DNA of 64,000 bases, from contig NZ_JAAVSH020000001.1 in assembly GCF_011947365.2 (NCBI RefSeq), forward strand, positions 826,831 to 890,830. The letters run 5' to 3'. A program made the position numbers and the translations under genes. This stretch comes from an endosymbiont of Lamellibrachia barhami. GTDB lineage: Bacteria; Pseudomonadota; Gammaproteobacteria; Chromatiales; Chromatiaceae. The first letter of the stretch is position 1. Each line of letters starts with the position of its first letter. Under the pieces are notes generated by a model, which was given only the letters and a program-made list of their open reading frames with translations, made no database searches and was not told the DNA's origin. Positions 23,777 to 32,665 of this stretch are shown one piece after another.

Positions 23777-24147
23777 ATGCGGGTAACCGCAGCTCAAACA
23801 GCCTTTGCTGTCTCCTCCATGTGTACTGCTTAGCGGACTTACTGCAATTTCATCTGTCCATGCAACGGATATTTCAAATATTGCCGAAGGCAAGAAGATT
23901 GCCTTCGACAGAGAGCGAAGTAACTGTCTTGCCTGCCATATGATTGATGATGGGTTCAGCCCGGGTGACATAGGTCCCCTCTGATCGCCATCAAAGGCCG
24001 CTAACCCGGATAAAAAAGAGCTTCGAGCTCAAATCCGGGATGCAACAAAAAAATAATCCCGACAATCGGATGCCGCCGCTTGGGAGACACAAGATTCTGT
24101 CGGAATGTGATATCGATAAAGTAGTCGATTTTTTTTACACCCTTTGA
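23777..24147 (+). pseudogene. soxX: Broken soxX (monoheme cytochrome c of SoxAX)
   Basis: The remnant reads in three frames. A signal-peptide-like start (ATG 23777, GGAGG before it) goes out of frame within 20 codons. The next piece encodes a heme site (SNCLACHMIDDG) and then hits TGA after GPL and TAA after KK. The last piece encodes NPDNRMPPLGRHKILS and DIDKVVDFFYTL and ends at 24147, 31 bp before soxY. The CXXCH and distal Met are typical of SoxX. At least two frameshifts and one in-frame stop make this non-functional as written. Confidence 0.85.
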
Positions 24148-24178
24148 AACAACCTATTCTCAATCTGGAGAGTATTTG

Positions 24179-24655
24179 ATGAGTACTGACATGAAACGCA
24201 GGATCTTCCTTAAAGGATCTTTGGCCGCTAGCGCGGTCGGTGTTGCTGCAGGCGCCGGCCTGCTGATGCCCCAGCAGGTGCTGGCTGCATGGCCTAAAGC
24301 CGCTTTCGAAGCCAAATCGATTCCCGATGCGCTAAATGCACTGATGGGTTCTGGCGATACCACCACTACCGACAAGATCAAGATAAAGGCCCCGGATATC
24401 GCGGAAAACGGCGCTGTTGTACCGATCACCGTCGAGTCTTCCATGGAAGGCATCGAATCGATAGCCATCATCGCCTCTGCCAATCCGGTTCCCCTGATTG
24501 CCTCTTTCAACCTGTCAGGTAGCGCGATGGGCTTCGTCTCCACCCGCATCAAGATGGGCAAGACCGGTGATGTCATCGGTGTCGTCAAGGCTGGCGGCAA
24601 ACTTTACAGTGCCAGCAAGAGCGTAAAAGTCACCATCGGCGGTTGCGGCGGTTAA
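24179..24655 (+). CDS. soxY: SoxY, covalent sulfur-carrier subunit
   Basis: Periplasmic carrier protein of the Sox thiosulfate-oxidation system, 158 residues. A twin-arginine-type signal (KRRIFLKGSLAASAVGVAAG) exports it. The C-terminus ends in IGGCGG, and Cys156 is the residue that covalently holds sulfur intermediates. The start at 24179 is preceded by GGAGAG. It is followed by soxZ after 48 bp. The intact reading frame beside a broken soxX suggests continuing selection on YZ. Confidence 0.95.
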   Translation: MSTDMKRRIFLKGSLAASAVGVAAGAGLLMPQQVLAAWPKAAFEAKSIPDALNALMGSGDTTTTDKIKIKAPDIAENGAVVPITVESSMEGIESIAIIASANPVPLIASFNLSGSAMGFVSTRIKMGKTGDVIGVVKAGGKLYSASKSVKVTIGGCGG

Positions 24656-24703
24656 TCAACCCCCGGACAAAAACGACCCGAATATTCTAGAGGTAAACTG
24701 AAC

Positions 24704-25021
24704 ATGGCAAAATCTAGCATTAAGATCCGCGCCAAGGCCAAGAAAGGCGTCACTACTGTAAAGGCACTGATGACCCATCCTATGGAGACTGGCGGCCGCA
24801 AGGACAAGAAAACCGGCAAGCTGATCCCAGCCCACTACATCCAGGAAGTCGTCTGCAAGCACAACGGTGCAACTGTACTGACCGCAGACTGGAGCGGCGG
24901 TGTTTCCAAAAACCCCTATGTGTCATTCAAGTTCGCTGGTGGCGCCAAGGGTGACTCCATCGAGATCTCATGGAGTGACAATAAGGGCGGCAGCGGCACT
25001 CATAGTGTAAAAATCAAATAA
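24704..25021 (+). CDS. soxZ: SoxZ, partner subunit of SoxY
   Basis: Forms the SoxYZ heterodimer that presents the SoxY cysteine arm to SoxAX, SoxB and other Sox enzymes. It is a 105-residue immunoglobulin-like beta protein (KSSIKIRAKAKKGVTTVKAL; MTHPMETGGRKDKKTG) with no signal peptide, consistent with export piggy-backed on SoxY. A GAGG ribosome site precedes it. The next gene remnant suggests that soxA once followed. Confidence 0.95.
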   Translation: MAKSSIKIRAKAKKGVTTVKALMTHPMETGGRKDKKTGKLIPAHYIQEVVCKHNGATVLTADWSGGVSKNPYVSFKFAGGAKGDSIEISWSDNKGGSGTHSVKIK

Positions 25022-25116
25022 GGCACGCCTGAAAGGCGCTCTATCAAACCTGCTTTGATGAAACGCAGATCCGGGGCACCGCAAGGTGTTCCGGATCCCA
25101 ACACCACAGATCTCCG

Positions 25117-25200
25117 CTGAGGAAACTCCTGTTATCCTCCCTGGTCCTTTCGATGCTGGCCAGTTCCTACACTGCTGCGGCAAGTAACCCGGATCCCACT
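25117..25200 (+). pseudogene. soxA: Probable soxA signal-peptide remnant fused to bioA
   Basis: In frame with the bioA start at 25201, 28 codons encode a typical signal peptide (LRKLLLSSLVLSMLASSYTA and an AAAS cleavage-like tail) followed by NPDPT, as at the N-terminus of SoxA proteins. No ATG opens it (CTG at the first position). It is exactly abutted to bioA, which suggests a deletion or insertion junction. The soxA identity is inferred from context after soxZ; it could be another secreted protein. Confidence 0.45.
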
Positions 25201-26303
25201 ATGCAGCAGGAACAATTGATCGCACTGGATCGCAAGATCGTCTGGCACCCCTACAGCGCCATCGGTGCCGACCTGCCCATCTATGCCGTCGAATCAGCTC
25301 AGGGTGTACGACTGCGTCTGTGCGATGGCCGGGAACTGATCGACGGCATGTCATCCTGGTGGTGCGCCATCCACGGCTACAACCACCCACAGATAAACGC
25401 CGCACTGCAACGGCAGATGGCATCAATGTCCCACGTCATGTTCGGTGGTCTTACTCACCAGCCTGCGGTCGAACTGGCGGAAAAACTGGTGGCAATCACA
25501 CCTGAACCGCTGCAATCGGTCTTCTTCGCCGACTCGGGTTCCGTCCTCTCCAACCGAAGTTGCCAGCGAAGATGGCGCGTCAATGGCACGCCAGGGTAAG
25601 AGAAAACGAAAGCGTTTCTGGCTACGTCACGGCTATCAAAGTGAAATACGAGTGGCGCCATATCGGTCTGCGACGGATTACCATGCAACCTCTTCAGTGA
25701 AACACTGGCACAGCAGTTTTTCGTGGAGCGTCCGGCATGTCGTTTTGGCAAACCCTGCACAACGGAGGATATTGCGCCGTTGGCCGACGATCCTGGTAAA
25801 ATCATGAAAAGATTACGCTTTGATTTTGACCGATCCGTGCAGGGCGCCGGCGGCAATTTCTACTCGCCGACTATTTACATAAAACCAAAGGGCATTGTTA
25901 GCGACCAGCCGCGGCGCTGCTCATCCTCGATGAGATCGCCACCAGTTTTCAGGCACAGGCAAATGTTCAGCCTGCGAGCATTCTATCTCGCCGGATATCC
26001 TCTGTCTCCGGCAAATCACTGACCGGTGGTTATATGACGCTGGCGGCTCGCCAGCCACCAGGAAGTCAGCGGCGCCATCGTAAGGAGATCCGGATATAAC
26101 TTTATGGCCCGACCTTCATGGCCAACCCCTCGCCTGTCTGCCACGCTCACCAGTCTGCAACTGCTATGAATCCCCTGGCAAAAACGGTTGCCGATACAAC
26201 AAAGGTCTGGAGCAGGACTGGCGCCCTGTCGTCACTTCAAGCATGTCGCGAAGTCAGGGTACTAGATTACCAATCGGTGTTGTTGAAATGAAAGACCATT
26301 AGA
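25201..26303 (+). pseudogene. bioA: Decayed bioA (adenosylmethionine-8-amino-7-oxononanoate aminotransferase)
   Basis: The first ~115 residues are intact in one frame (LDRKIVWHPYSAI; GMSSWWCAIHGYNHP) and clearly BioA, a PLP enzyme of biotin synthesis. After ADSGSV the frame is lost, and further pieces appear in other frames: FVERPACRFG, VQGAGGNFYSP, LLILDEIATSF, SLTGGYMTLA, YGPTFMANP, and finally VVEMKD. The last part of the family is missing. Many single-base indels and a truncated 3' end mean no product. Confidence 0.85.
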
Positions 26304-26323
26304 TATGAAGGAATCAGCCCAGG

Positions 26324-26680
26324 TTGGTGGAGATGGCGGATATCAGTGCCTTCTGCTATCTGGACTTTGAAGCGTTTGATGAGAAGGCCGCTAAAAAGCA
26401 CCTGCGGCTCGCTGCCCGGGAACCATTGGAAAAGATACGTGAAGCACTGGAGGGGTTGCAGGATTGGACCCCGGAGGCTCTGCATGAGCAGGTGCAACAG
26501 GTATCCGAGACCCTTGAGGTGAAGATGGGTAAGGTCGCCCAACCGCTAAGGGTTGCGGTCGTCGGTCGGGCTGCATCGCCGGGGATCGACGTAACCCTGT
26601 ATCTGGCCGGCAAAGCAGCGACCTTGCGGCGCATCGATATGGCGCTGGAGTATATTCGGCGGCGTGAAGCCCAGACCTGA
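26324..26680 (+). pseudogene. gltX: 3' fragment of gltX (glutamyl-tRNA synthetase)
   Basis: The 118 residues match the C-terminal anticodon-binding domain of glutamyl-tRNA synthetase, with the family-specific MGKVAQPLRVAVVG and SPGIDVTL segments; the catalytic domain (HIGH and KMSKS regions) is absent. It begins directly after the bioA remnant and ends 14 bp before glnS, so a deletion probably joined the two. A full gltX must lie elsewhere for viability. A stand-alone C-terminal domain protein is conceivable but no ribosome site is clear. Confidence 0.75.
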
Positions 26681-26694
26681 GGGATAGAGAGACG

Positions 26695-28422
26695 ATGAGT
26701 AGTTCAGAGACACCTGCACCCACCAATTTTATCCGTCAGATTATCGATCAGGATCTGGCTCAGGGGAAAAACGGGAGCAGGGTACATACCCGCTTTCCAC
26801 CGGAACCCAATGGATATCTGCATATCGGTCATGCCAAGTCGATTGCGCTCAATTTCGGTATTGCCGAGGACTATCCAGGCGGTCTGTGCAACCTGCGTTT
26901 CGACGATACCAATCCCCACAAGGAGAATGTCGAATTCGTGGAGAGCATTCAGGAAGATGTGCGCTGGCTGGGTTTCGACTGGCAGGATCGACTCTTCTAC
27001 GCCTCCGATTACTTCGATCGGCTCGCTGATTTTGCGGTTGAGTTGATCAATACGGGCAAGGCCTATGTCTGTGATCTCGATGCCGATGAGATGCGCGCCT
27101 ATCGGGGAACCCTCAAAGAACCGGGCAGGGAGAGCCCTTACCGCGCCCGCTCGGTGGAGGAGAACCTGGATCTCTTCTCGCGTATGAAAGCGGGGGAGTT
27201 CGCCGACGGTGAGAAGGTGTTACGCGCGAAGATCGATATGGCCTCGCCCAACATGAACATGCGTGATCCGACGCTCTATCGCATTCGTCATGGGGTGGTA
27301 CACCACCAGACCGGTGAGGCCTGGTGTCTCTACCCCATGTATGACTTTACCCACCCGATCTCCGATGCGCTTGAAGGGATTACCCATTCACTCTGTACCC
27401 TGGAGTTCGAGGATCACCGCCCACTCTACGATTGGGTGCTGGAAAATATCACCATCTCCAATCAGCCGCAGCAGATCGAGTTCTCCCGGCTCAACCTGGA
27501 ATATACGGTGATGAGCAAGCGGAAACTGACTCAACTGGCGGATGAGGGGTATGTGGAGGGCTGGAACGATCCGCGGATGCCAACGATTGCCGGGCTACGG
27601 CGGCGGGGATATACCGCCGCCTCGATTCGGGATTTCTGCGCACGCATCGGTGTTACCAAGTCAGACAATCTGGTCGAAATGGGGGTGTTGGAGAACTGTA
27701 TCCGCGAGGATCTGGATAAAAATGCCCCGCGTCGCATGGCGGTGATGCATCCTCTGAAGATGGTGATCGAGAACTTTCCCGAGGGTGAAGAGGAGGCGCT
27801 GCAGGCAGCCAACCACCCCAAGGATGAGAGTAAGGGAACTCGCACCATCCATTTCACCCGCGAGGTCTATATCGACCAGGCGGATTTTCGCGAGTCTGCC
27901 AACAAGAAGTACAAGCGTTTGGTGATGGGCGGTGAGGTGCGACTGCGCAACGCTTATGTGGTCAAATGCGAAGAGGTAATCAAGAACAACCAGGGTGATA
28001 TCGTCGAGTTGCGCTGCAGCTACGACCCGGAGACGCTTGGCAAGAATCCAGAGGGACGCAAGGTCCGGGGCGTGGTCCACTGGGTATCTGCCAGTTTGGG
28101 TGTCAAGGGCGAGGTGCGCCTCTACGACAGACTTTTTTCCAAGCCCAATCCTGACTCAGTGGAGGAGGGTGGCTTATTCACCGACAATCTCAATCCCGAC
28201 TCTTTGCGGACCTTGACCGACTGCTATCTTGAGCCGCTCCTGGGAGAAGCCAAGCCGGGGGAGCGTTTCCAGTTTGAGCGCGAGGGTTACTTCTGCATGG
28301 ATAATGGAGACTCTACAGCTGATAAGCTGGTGTTCAATCGCACCGTTACACTCCGCGATTCCTGGGCGAAGATTGAACAACAGGCAAAAGCTGAGAAGCC
28401 CTATGAAGACAAGATACTTTAG
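26695..28422 (+). CDS. glnS: Glutaminyl-tRNA synthetase
   Basis: Class I aminoacyl-tRNA synthetase that charges tRNA-Gln (575 residues). The HIGH signature lies in [13 protein letters not shown] and the KMSKS-like loop in [10 protein letters not shown]. The two C-terminal beta-barrel anticodon-binding domains are present and the length matches gammaproteobacterial GlnS. It is the only complete gene in this part of the locus, following the gltX fragment by 14 bp. Confidence 0.96.
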   Translation: MSSSETPAPTNFIRQIIDQDLAQGKNGSRVHTRFPPEPNGYLHIGHAKSIALNFGIAEDYPGGLCNLRFDDTNPHKENVEFVESIQEDVRWLGFDWQDRLFYASDYFDRLADFAVELINTGKAYVCDLDADEMRAYRGTLKEPGRESPYRARSVEENLDLFSRMKAGEFADGEKVLRAKIDMASPNMNMRDPTLYRIRHGVVHHQTGEAWCLYPMYDFTHPISDALEGITHSLCTLEFEDHRPLYDWVLENITISNQPQQIEFSRLNLEYTVMSKRKLTQLADEGYVEGWNDPRMPTIAGLRRRGYTAASIRDFCARIGVTKSDNLVEMGVLENCIREDLDKNAPRRMAVMHPLKMVIENFPEGEEEALQAANHPKDESKGTRTIHFTREVYIDQADFRESANKKYKRLVMGGEVRLRNAYVVKCEEVIKNNQGDIVELRCSYDPETLGKNPEGRKVRGVVHWVSASLGVKGEVRLYDRLFSKPNPDSVEEGGLFTDNLNPDSLRTLTDCYLEPLLGEAKPGERFQFEREGYFCMDNGDSTADKLVFNRTVTLRDSWAKIEQQAKAEKPYEDKIL

Positions 28423-28730
28423 TCTTCGTCCCGGCAATCTTTGCGCTCCGGCGGTCTCTGTCTTTAACTGAGGTGTTTCCAGGTGGCCTATGGGTGGTTT
28501 CCCTAATGCCCCTAAGTGATTGTCAGATAAAAAGAAACACAAAAAAGAGATACCTGTATCTTTATCCTTGAAACCGTTATGTGATTCTGCTATTTACTCT
28601 AAGCAAGTGGGAGCAGTAACAAAATCTTTTGCAGCCTGACTGCAAACAGCTCCTCGGTTTTGAATGCTGATTTTTTGCAGCGACGGACAATCTGTTTCGC
28701 TGTCTACATAAAGATTTCTGGAGGATAGTC
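28423..28730. other. Gene-free stretch between glnS and the small membrane protein
   Basis: About 300 bp with no coding frame of note, no clear terminator with T-tract and no recognised RNA. A short inverted repeat (TGCAG/CTGCA) lies near 28630. Confidence 0.5.
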
Positions 28731-28850
28731 ATGAGTGAAAAAAGCTTGCAGTTATTTGGTAACGTTTGTACATCCTGTATCACAGTCGCCTTGGTGGTAA
28801 TGGCAGCCGTGAGTGCGGCTACTTTGTTGTGGGTGATGTATCTGCAGTAA
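28731..28850 (+). CDS. Small single-helix membrane protein, 39 residues
   Basis: The frame opens at ATG 28731 behind GGAGG at a 6-base spacing, which is a strong start. It encodes a short polar N-terminus with two cysteines (NVCTSC) and one hydrophobic helix of about 22 residues (ITVALVVMAAVSAATLLWVM). No family is recognised. The strong ribosome site and helix make it likely to be real. It lies upstream of tRNA-Ala. Confidence 0.55.
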   Translation: MSEKSLQLFGNVCTSCITVALVVMAAVSAATLLWVMYLQ

Positions 28851-28947
28851 AACTTTCCCGAGGGCAAAAAAGCTAGAGCGTTTTCGCTCTCCTTCGGTCA
28901 TCGATTCAGTGGGTGACTTGAAATAGCAGATCGGGTTAAAAAACCGG

Positions 28948-28976
28948 TGGACAAACCTTAATTCTTGTCCTAACAT
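28948..28976 (+). promoter_or_regulatory. Candidate promoter of tRNA-Ala
   Basis: TGGACA (28948-28953) and TAACAT (28971-28976) are separated by exactly 17 bp and place the transcription start a few bases before the tRNA at 28989. Confidence 0.5.
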
Positions 28977-28988
28977 GCGCCTCTCTTC

Positions 28989-29064
28989 GGGGCCATAGCT
29001 CAGCTGGGAGAGCGCAACACTGGCAGTGTTGAGGTCGGCGGTTCGATCCCGCCTGGCTCCACCA
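28989..29064 (+). tRNA. tRNA-Ala (anticodon GGC)
   Basis: A cloverleaf folds with acceptor GGGGCCA pairing TGGCTCC, D-arm AGCTCAGCTGGGAGAGC, anticodon stem CAACA/TGTTG with loop CTGGCAG giving anticodon GGC, and T-arm GGCGGTTCGATCCCGCC. The 3' CCA is encoded. It decodes GCC/GCU alanine codons. An intrinsic terminator follows at 29072. Confidence 0.96.
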
Positions 29065-29071
29065 GATCAAA

Positions 29072-29101
29072 CCCTGCTGCATTGTTGCAGCAGGGTTTTT
29101 T
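29072..29101 (+). terminator. Intrinsic terminator of tRNA-Ala
   Basis: A 10-bp perfect stem (CCCTGCTGCA with TGCAGCAGGG, 4-base loop) is followed directly by six T residues. Confidence 0.92.
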
Positions 29102-29227
29102 CGTTCTGACAAGTAGCGATTTTGTGAGAGGCGGCCACTTTTCGTGGGCTTTTGAATAATTCGCAACTGCCCCATGCTTGTTGTAAAATCCAGATGAATT
29201 TCCGGCGCCACTGACTCTTTCTTGCCT

Positions 29228-29716
29228 ATGTCCTGGATCGATATCCTCATCATCGGAATCATTCTCCTCTCGTCCATCATCAGTTTGGTGCGTGGTTTTA
29301 TAGGTGAAGCACTCTCTCTTGTGACCTGGGTGGCAGGATTCTGGGTGGCCTGGTTCTTTTTTCGGCCGGTTGCCGAATATTTAGTACCCTGGATAGATCT
29401 CCCCTCGATACGCCTGGGTGTCTCCTACGGTTTGCTATTGTTGGCCACCCTGATAGTCGGTGGTCTGGTTAACCGTTTTATGGGTCTGTTGGTCGACAGT
29501 ACCGGGCTATCCGGCACAGATCGCTTGATCGGCGTCTTTTTCGGCGCGGCAAGGGGTGTTGTTGTTGTAGCCATATTGGTGCTGCTTGCCGGATTGACAC
29601 CTATGCCGAATGACCCCTGGTGGCGTGAATCACAGCTGATCCCCTATTTCCAAGAGATTGCGCTCTGGTTAAGGGAGTTTCTGCCCAGCGACATCGCAAG
29701 TAATTTTCGCTATTGA
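29228..29716 (+). CDS. cvpA: CvpA family inner-membrane protein
   Basis: Polytopic inner-membrane protein (162 residues) with about four hydrophobic helices and the family N-terminus SWIDILIIGIILLSSIISLVRGF. In enterobacteria cvpA precedes purF, is required for colicin V production and contributes to envelope stress resistance. The same cvpA-purF order is seen here with an 84-bp gap. The ATG at 29228 is chosen over a TTG two codons upstream. Confidence 0.92.
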   Translation: MSWIDILIIGIILLSSIISLVRGFIGEALSLVTWVAGFWVAWFFFRPVAEYLVPWIDLPSIRLGVSYGLLLLATLIVGGLVNRFMGLLVDSTGLSGTDRLIGVFFGAARGVVVVAILVLLAGLTPMPNDPWWRESQLIPYFQEIALWLREFLPSDIASNFRY

Positions 29717-29800
29717 CGGTGTGTCCCGCATGAATAACGGCGTATCGATACACTTTTCTCCTCACCTGTTCGAGCAGATCAAGCCTTTGGAGACCCGGAA

Positions 29801-31315
29801 ATGTGCGGCATAGTTGGACTTGTCTGCAAAACGGCGGTTAACCAGTCACTCTACGATGCTTTGATGGTGCTGCAGCATCGAGGTCAGGATGCTGCCGGTA
29901 TAGTGACCTGCGAGGGTGGCAAACTGCACCTGCGCAAGGGCAATGGCCTGGCGAGCGATGTCTTTCGCACGAGTCACATGATCAAATTGCGGGGCAATAT
30001 GGGTCTGGGCCATGTGCGCTATCCAACCGCTGGATGTTCATCATCTGCAGAAGCGCAGCCTTTTTATGTCAACTCCCCCTACGGCATCACTCTGGCCCAT
30101 AACGGTAACCTGACCAATGCGGAAGAGCTGAAACAAGACCTGTTTCGTGAGGATCTGCGCCACATCAATACCTCCTCCGATTCGGAGATTTTACTTAATA
30201 TCTTTGCCCATGAATTACAGGCGCAGAATAAACTGCGCATCGCTCCGGAAGATGTTTTTCGTGCGGTGGCCGGTGTGCATCGTCGTTGTCGTGGCGGGTA
30301 TGCCAGTGTCGCGATGATACCTGGATTCGGTATCATCGCTTTCCGTGACCCTTATGGTATCCGTCCGGTGGTCTATGGACGCCGCGAGTCCGACCGGGGA
30401 ACGGAATATATGGTTGCCTCTGAGAGCGTCGCACTGGATTCACTGGGTTTTGAAAGGGTGCGGGATCTGGATCCAGGTGAGGCGATCTTTATCAGTCATG
30501 ACGGTCAGCTCTACTCACAGCAGTGTGCCGCCAATCCCATGCGTTCACCCTGTATTTTCGAGTTTGTCTATTTTGCCCGGCCTGATTCGATCATCGACAA
30601 TGTCTTCGTGCACAAGGCCCGTTCAAGGATGGGACAAAAACTGGCGAAGAAGATCGAGCGGGAGTGGCCCGATCACGATATCGATGTAGTGATCCCGATT
30701 CCTGACACCAGTCGTACTGCGGCGCTCTCCCTGGCAGGAAAGCTCAATGTTCGCTACACCGAGGGGTTTATCAAGAACCGATACATCGGCCGGACCTTCA
30801 TCATGCCGGGACAGACCGTACGCAAAAAATCGGTGCGGCAGAAACTCAATGCCATCGATCTGGAATTCACGGGTAAAAACGTCTTGCTGGTGGACGACTC
30901 CATCGTGCGCGGAACGACTTCGCAGCAGATCGTGCTGATGGCAAGGGAGGCCGGCGCGAAAAAGGTCTATTTTGCCTCCGCCGCACCGGCCATACGTTTC
31001 CCCAATGTCTATGGCATCGACATGCCTTCAGCCACTGAGCTGGTGGCTCACGGCAGGACAGAAGAAGAGGTGCGTGAATATATTGGTGCTGACAGACTGA
31101 TCTATCAGGATCTTGATGATCTCATCAATGCCGTGCAGAAGAAGGGCAAGACCGATATTACTCGCTTCGATACCTCGGTTTTCAACGGCGACTATGTTAC
31201 CGGCGATGTCAGCGAGAGTTATCTGGAGCAGCTGGAGTTGCTGCGTAATGACAGTGCGAAAAGCGAAGAGGATGCGGCGGGCCGTTCCATACTTGATCTG
31301 CACAACAACGCCTAG
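29801..31315 (+). CDS. purF: Amidophosphoribosyltransferase
   Basis: First committed enzyme of purine synthesis: transfers amide nitrogen from glutamine to PRPP (504 residues). After Met removal the N-terminal Cys of CGIVGL is the glutaminase nucleophile. The PRPP-binding signature [14 protein letters not shown] is present in the C-terminal type I phosphoribosyltransferase domain. No Fe-S propeptide is present, as in the Escherichia coli type. It ends 17 codons after a Ser/Asp/Glu-rich tail. Confidence 0.96.
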   Translation: MCGIVGLVCKTAVNQSLYDALMVLQHRGQDAAGIVTCEGGKLHLRKGNGLASDVFRTSHMIKLRGNMGLGHVRYPTAGCSSSAEAQPFYVNSPYGITLAHNGNLTNAEELKQDLFREDLRHINTSSDSEILLNIFAHELQAQNKLRIAPEDVFRAVAGVHRRCRGGYASVAMIPGFGIIAFRDPYGIRPVVYGRRESDRGTEYMVASESVALDSLGFERVRDLDPGEAIFISHDGQLYSQQCAANPMRSPCIFEFVYFARPDSIIDNVFVHKARSRMGQKLAKKIEREWPDHDIDVVIPIPDTSRTAALSLAGKLNVRYTEGFIKNRYIGRTFIMPGQTVRKKSVRQKLNAIDLEFTGKNVLLVDDSIVRGTTSQQIVLMAREAGAKKVYFASAAPAIRFPNVYGIDMPSATELVAHGRTEEEVREYIGADRLIYQDLDDLINAVQKKGKTDITRFDTSVFNGDYVTGDVSESYLEQLELLRNDSAKSEEDAAGRSILDLHNNA

Positions 31316-31332
31316 CCGGCCAGGTAATGCAG

Positions 31333-31510
31333 GTTAAAGGCGAAAGGTTAAAGGTTAAAGGCTAAAGGAAAAAGGAAACAGTGCCACAGGAAAGGCCGAA
31401 CGTTGTCGTTACCATCGTTGGAGCATGTAGGCGGGTTCAAGCGTAGCGGAACCGGCAACTTCAAAGCTCTGCTAAGTCCTGAGCGCCCGATCCGCTGCGC
31501 TTGATCGGGC
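31333..31510. repeat. Composite intergenic repeat, second copy
   Basis: Six GNNAAAG heptamers (31333-31374), a spacer nearly identical to that at 16783-16811, a REP-like palindrome with GGTTC/GAACC arms (31427-31459) and one with GCCCGATC/GATCGGGC arms (31485-31510). Same order as at 16734-16899. No gene lies here. Confidence 0.75.
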
Positions 31511-31584
31511 CTACCTGTATTCCGTGTGGAAAAAGTGTTTGCATTCGGTTGGCCCTGACACATACTTGCTTCGCCTTACGCTTG

Positions 31585-32433
31585 TCACCTGCCACCGCCC
31601 CCTGAGACTCTGCCCAACACCCAATCCATGCCGCGTGTGCTTAACAGCCGTTTGAGTGTGCCAAAAAGGTAAGTGGGGAAGGTGACATAGTAACGGGCTC
31701 TGGGTCTGGGGGATTCGAGCGCATGGATCACCTTTTTCAATACGGCCTCCGGCGGCAGGGTGAATGGCACGGCAGGGCCTTCTTTCTCCAGTCTTGCTGC
31801 CATGGCGAGGTAATTCGCCTTGTGGACTGAGTGCTCGCTATCGATGTTCCTCTTCCACATCCTGTGGGCATTGGCCCGGAAGTGGCTCTTCACCGGGCCT
31901 GGTTCGATCAGGGATACATGAATGCCGCTGCCTTGCAGTTCCATGCGCAGGGTATCGGTGAGTCCCTCGAGGGCATATTTGCTGGCATTGTAGGCACCCC
32001 GATAGGGCAGTGCGACCAGCCCAAGTACCGAGCTGTTCTGGATGATCCTTCCCTCTTTCTGGCGGCGCATGGCCGGCAGCAGCAGGCAGGTCAGTTCGTG
32101 CCAGCCGAAAAGGTTGGTTTCGAATTGGGCGCGCAGCACATCCCGGGTCAGGTCTTCCACCGCGCCGGGCTGTCCGTAGGCGCCATTATTGAACAGGGCG
32201 TATAGTCTGCCACCACAGAGTTCCAGTGCTTGCTCGACCGCCTGCGCAATGCTCTCAGAGTCGTCCAGATCCAGTTGCAGCGCGTCCAGCCCCTGTTCCC
32301 TCAATTGTTCCACATCCTTCTCTTTTCGGGCGGTGGCGATTACACGATATCCCCGCGACTTCAGGCCGAGGGCCACACAGTGTCCGATACCGCTGGAGCA
32401 GCCGGTGATCAATATGTTTTTCTTTTCTGACAT
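31585..32433 (-). CDS. Short-chain dehydrogenase/reductase (SDR)
   Basis: Classical NAD(P)-dependent SDR of 282 residues: cofactor loop TGCSSGIG near the N-terminus, NNGAYG strand, catalytic serine in QNSSVLGL and the active pair YNASK (YRGAYNASKYALEG). The C-terminal extension with basic and hydrophobic residues (ARYYVTFPTYLFGTLKRLLS) could bind a lipid-like substrate or membrane. Substrate is unknown. It is transcribed away from motA. Confidence 0.9.
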   Translation of the reverse strand: MSEKKNILITGCSSGIGHCVALGLKSRGYRVIATARKEKDVEQLREQGLDALQLDLDDSESIAQAVEQALELCGGRLYALFNNGAYGQPGAVEDLTRDVLRAQFETNLFGWHELTCLLLPAMRRQKEGRIIQNSSVLGLVALPYRGAYNASKYALEGLTDTLRMELQGSGIHVSLIEPGPVKSHFRANAHRMWKRNIDSEHSVHKANYLAMAARLEKEGPAVPFTLPPEAVLKKVIHALESPRPRARYYVTFPTYLFGTLKRLLSTRGMDWVLGRVSGGGGR

Positions 32434-32510
32434 CTTTTTAGCCTAAGCCCTGAGGTGGGGTTGCGCAAAATCGAGCAAAAATGCGGGCGGAATGTTTTTC
32501 TTTGGGAAAT

Positions 32511-32537
32511 TAAAGTTTCCCGGGCATTGACCGCTAC
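32511..32537 (+). promoter_or_regulatory. Candidate sigma-28 (FliA) promoter of motAB
   Basis: TAAAGTTT (32511-32518) matches the FliA -35 consensus at all eight bases. After exactly 11 bp comes ACCGCTAC, a 5 of 8 match to GCCGATAA. It is about 130 bp upstream of motA, as expected for a class 3 flagellar gene. Confidence 0.5.
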
Positions 32538-32665
32538 CTTTAGCGAGTCGGAATTTGATCATGGAATATGCGCTTGAACAATCAAAAATGATGACAATCA
32601 GGCCAAACACAATCATACAAATACAGATGCACTGGCGCAGTGTTGGAATGCGGAGAGTAAATTAG

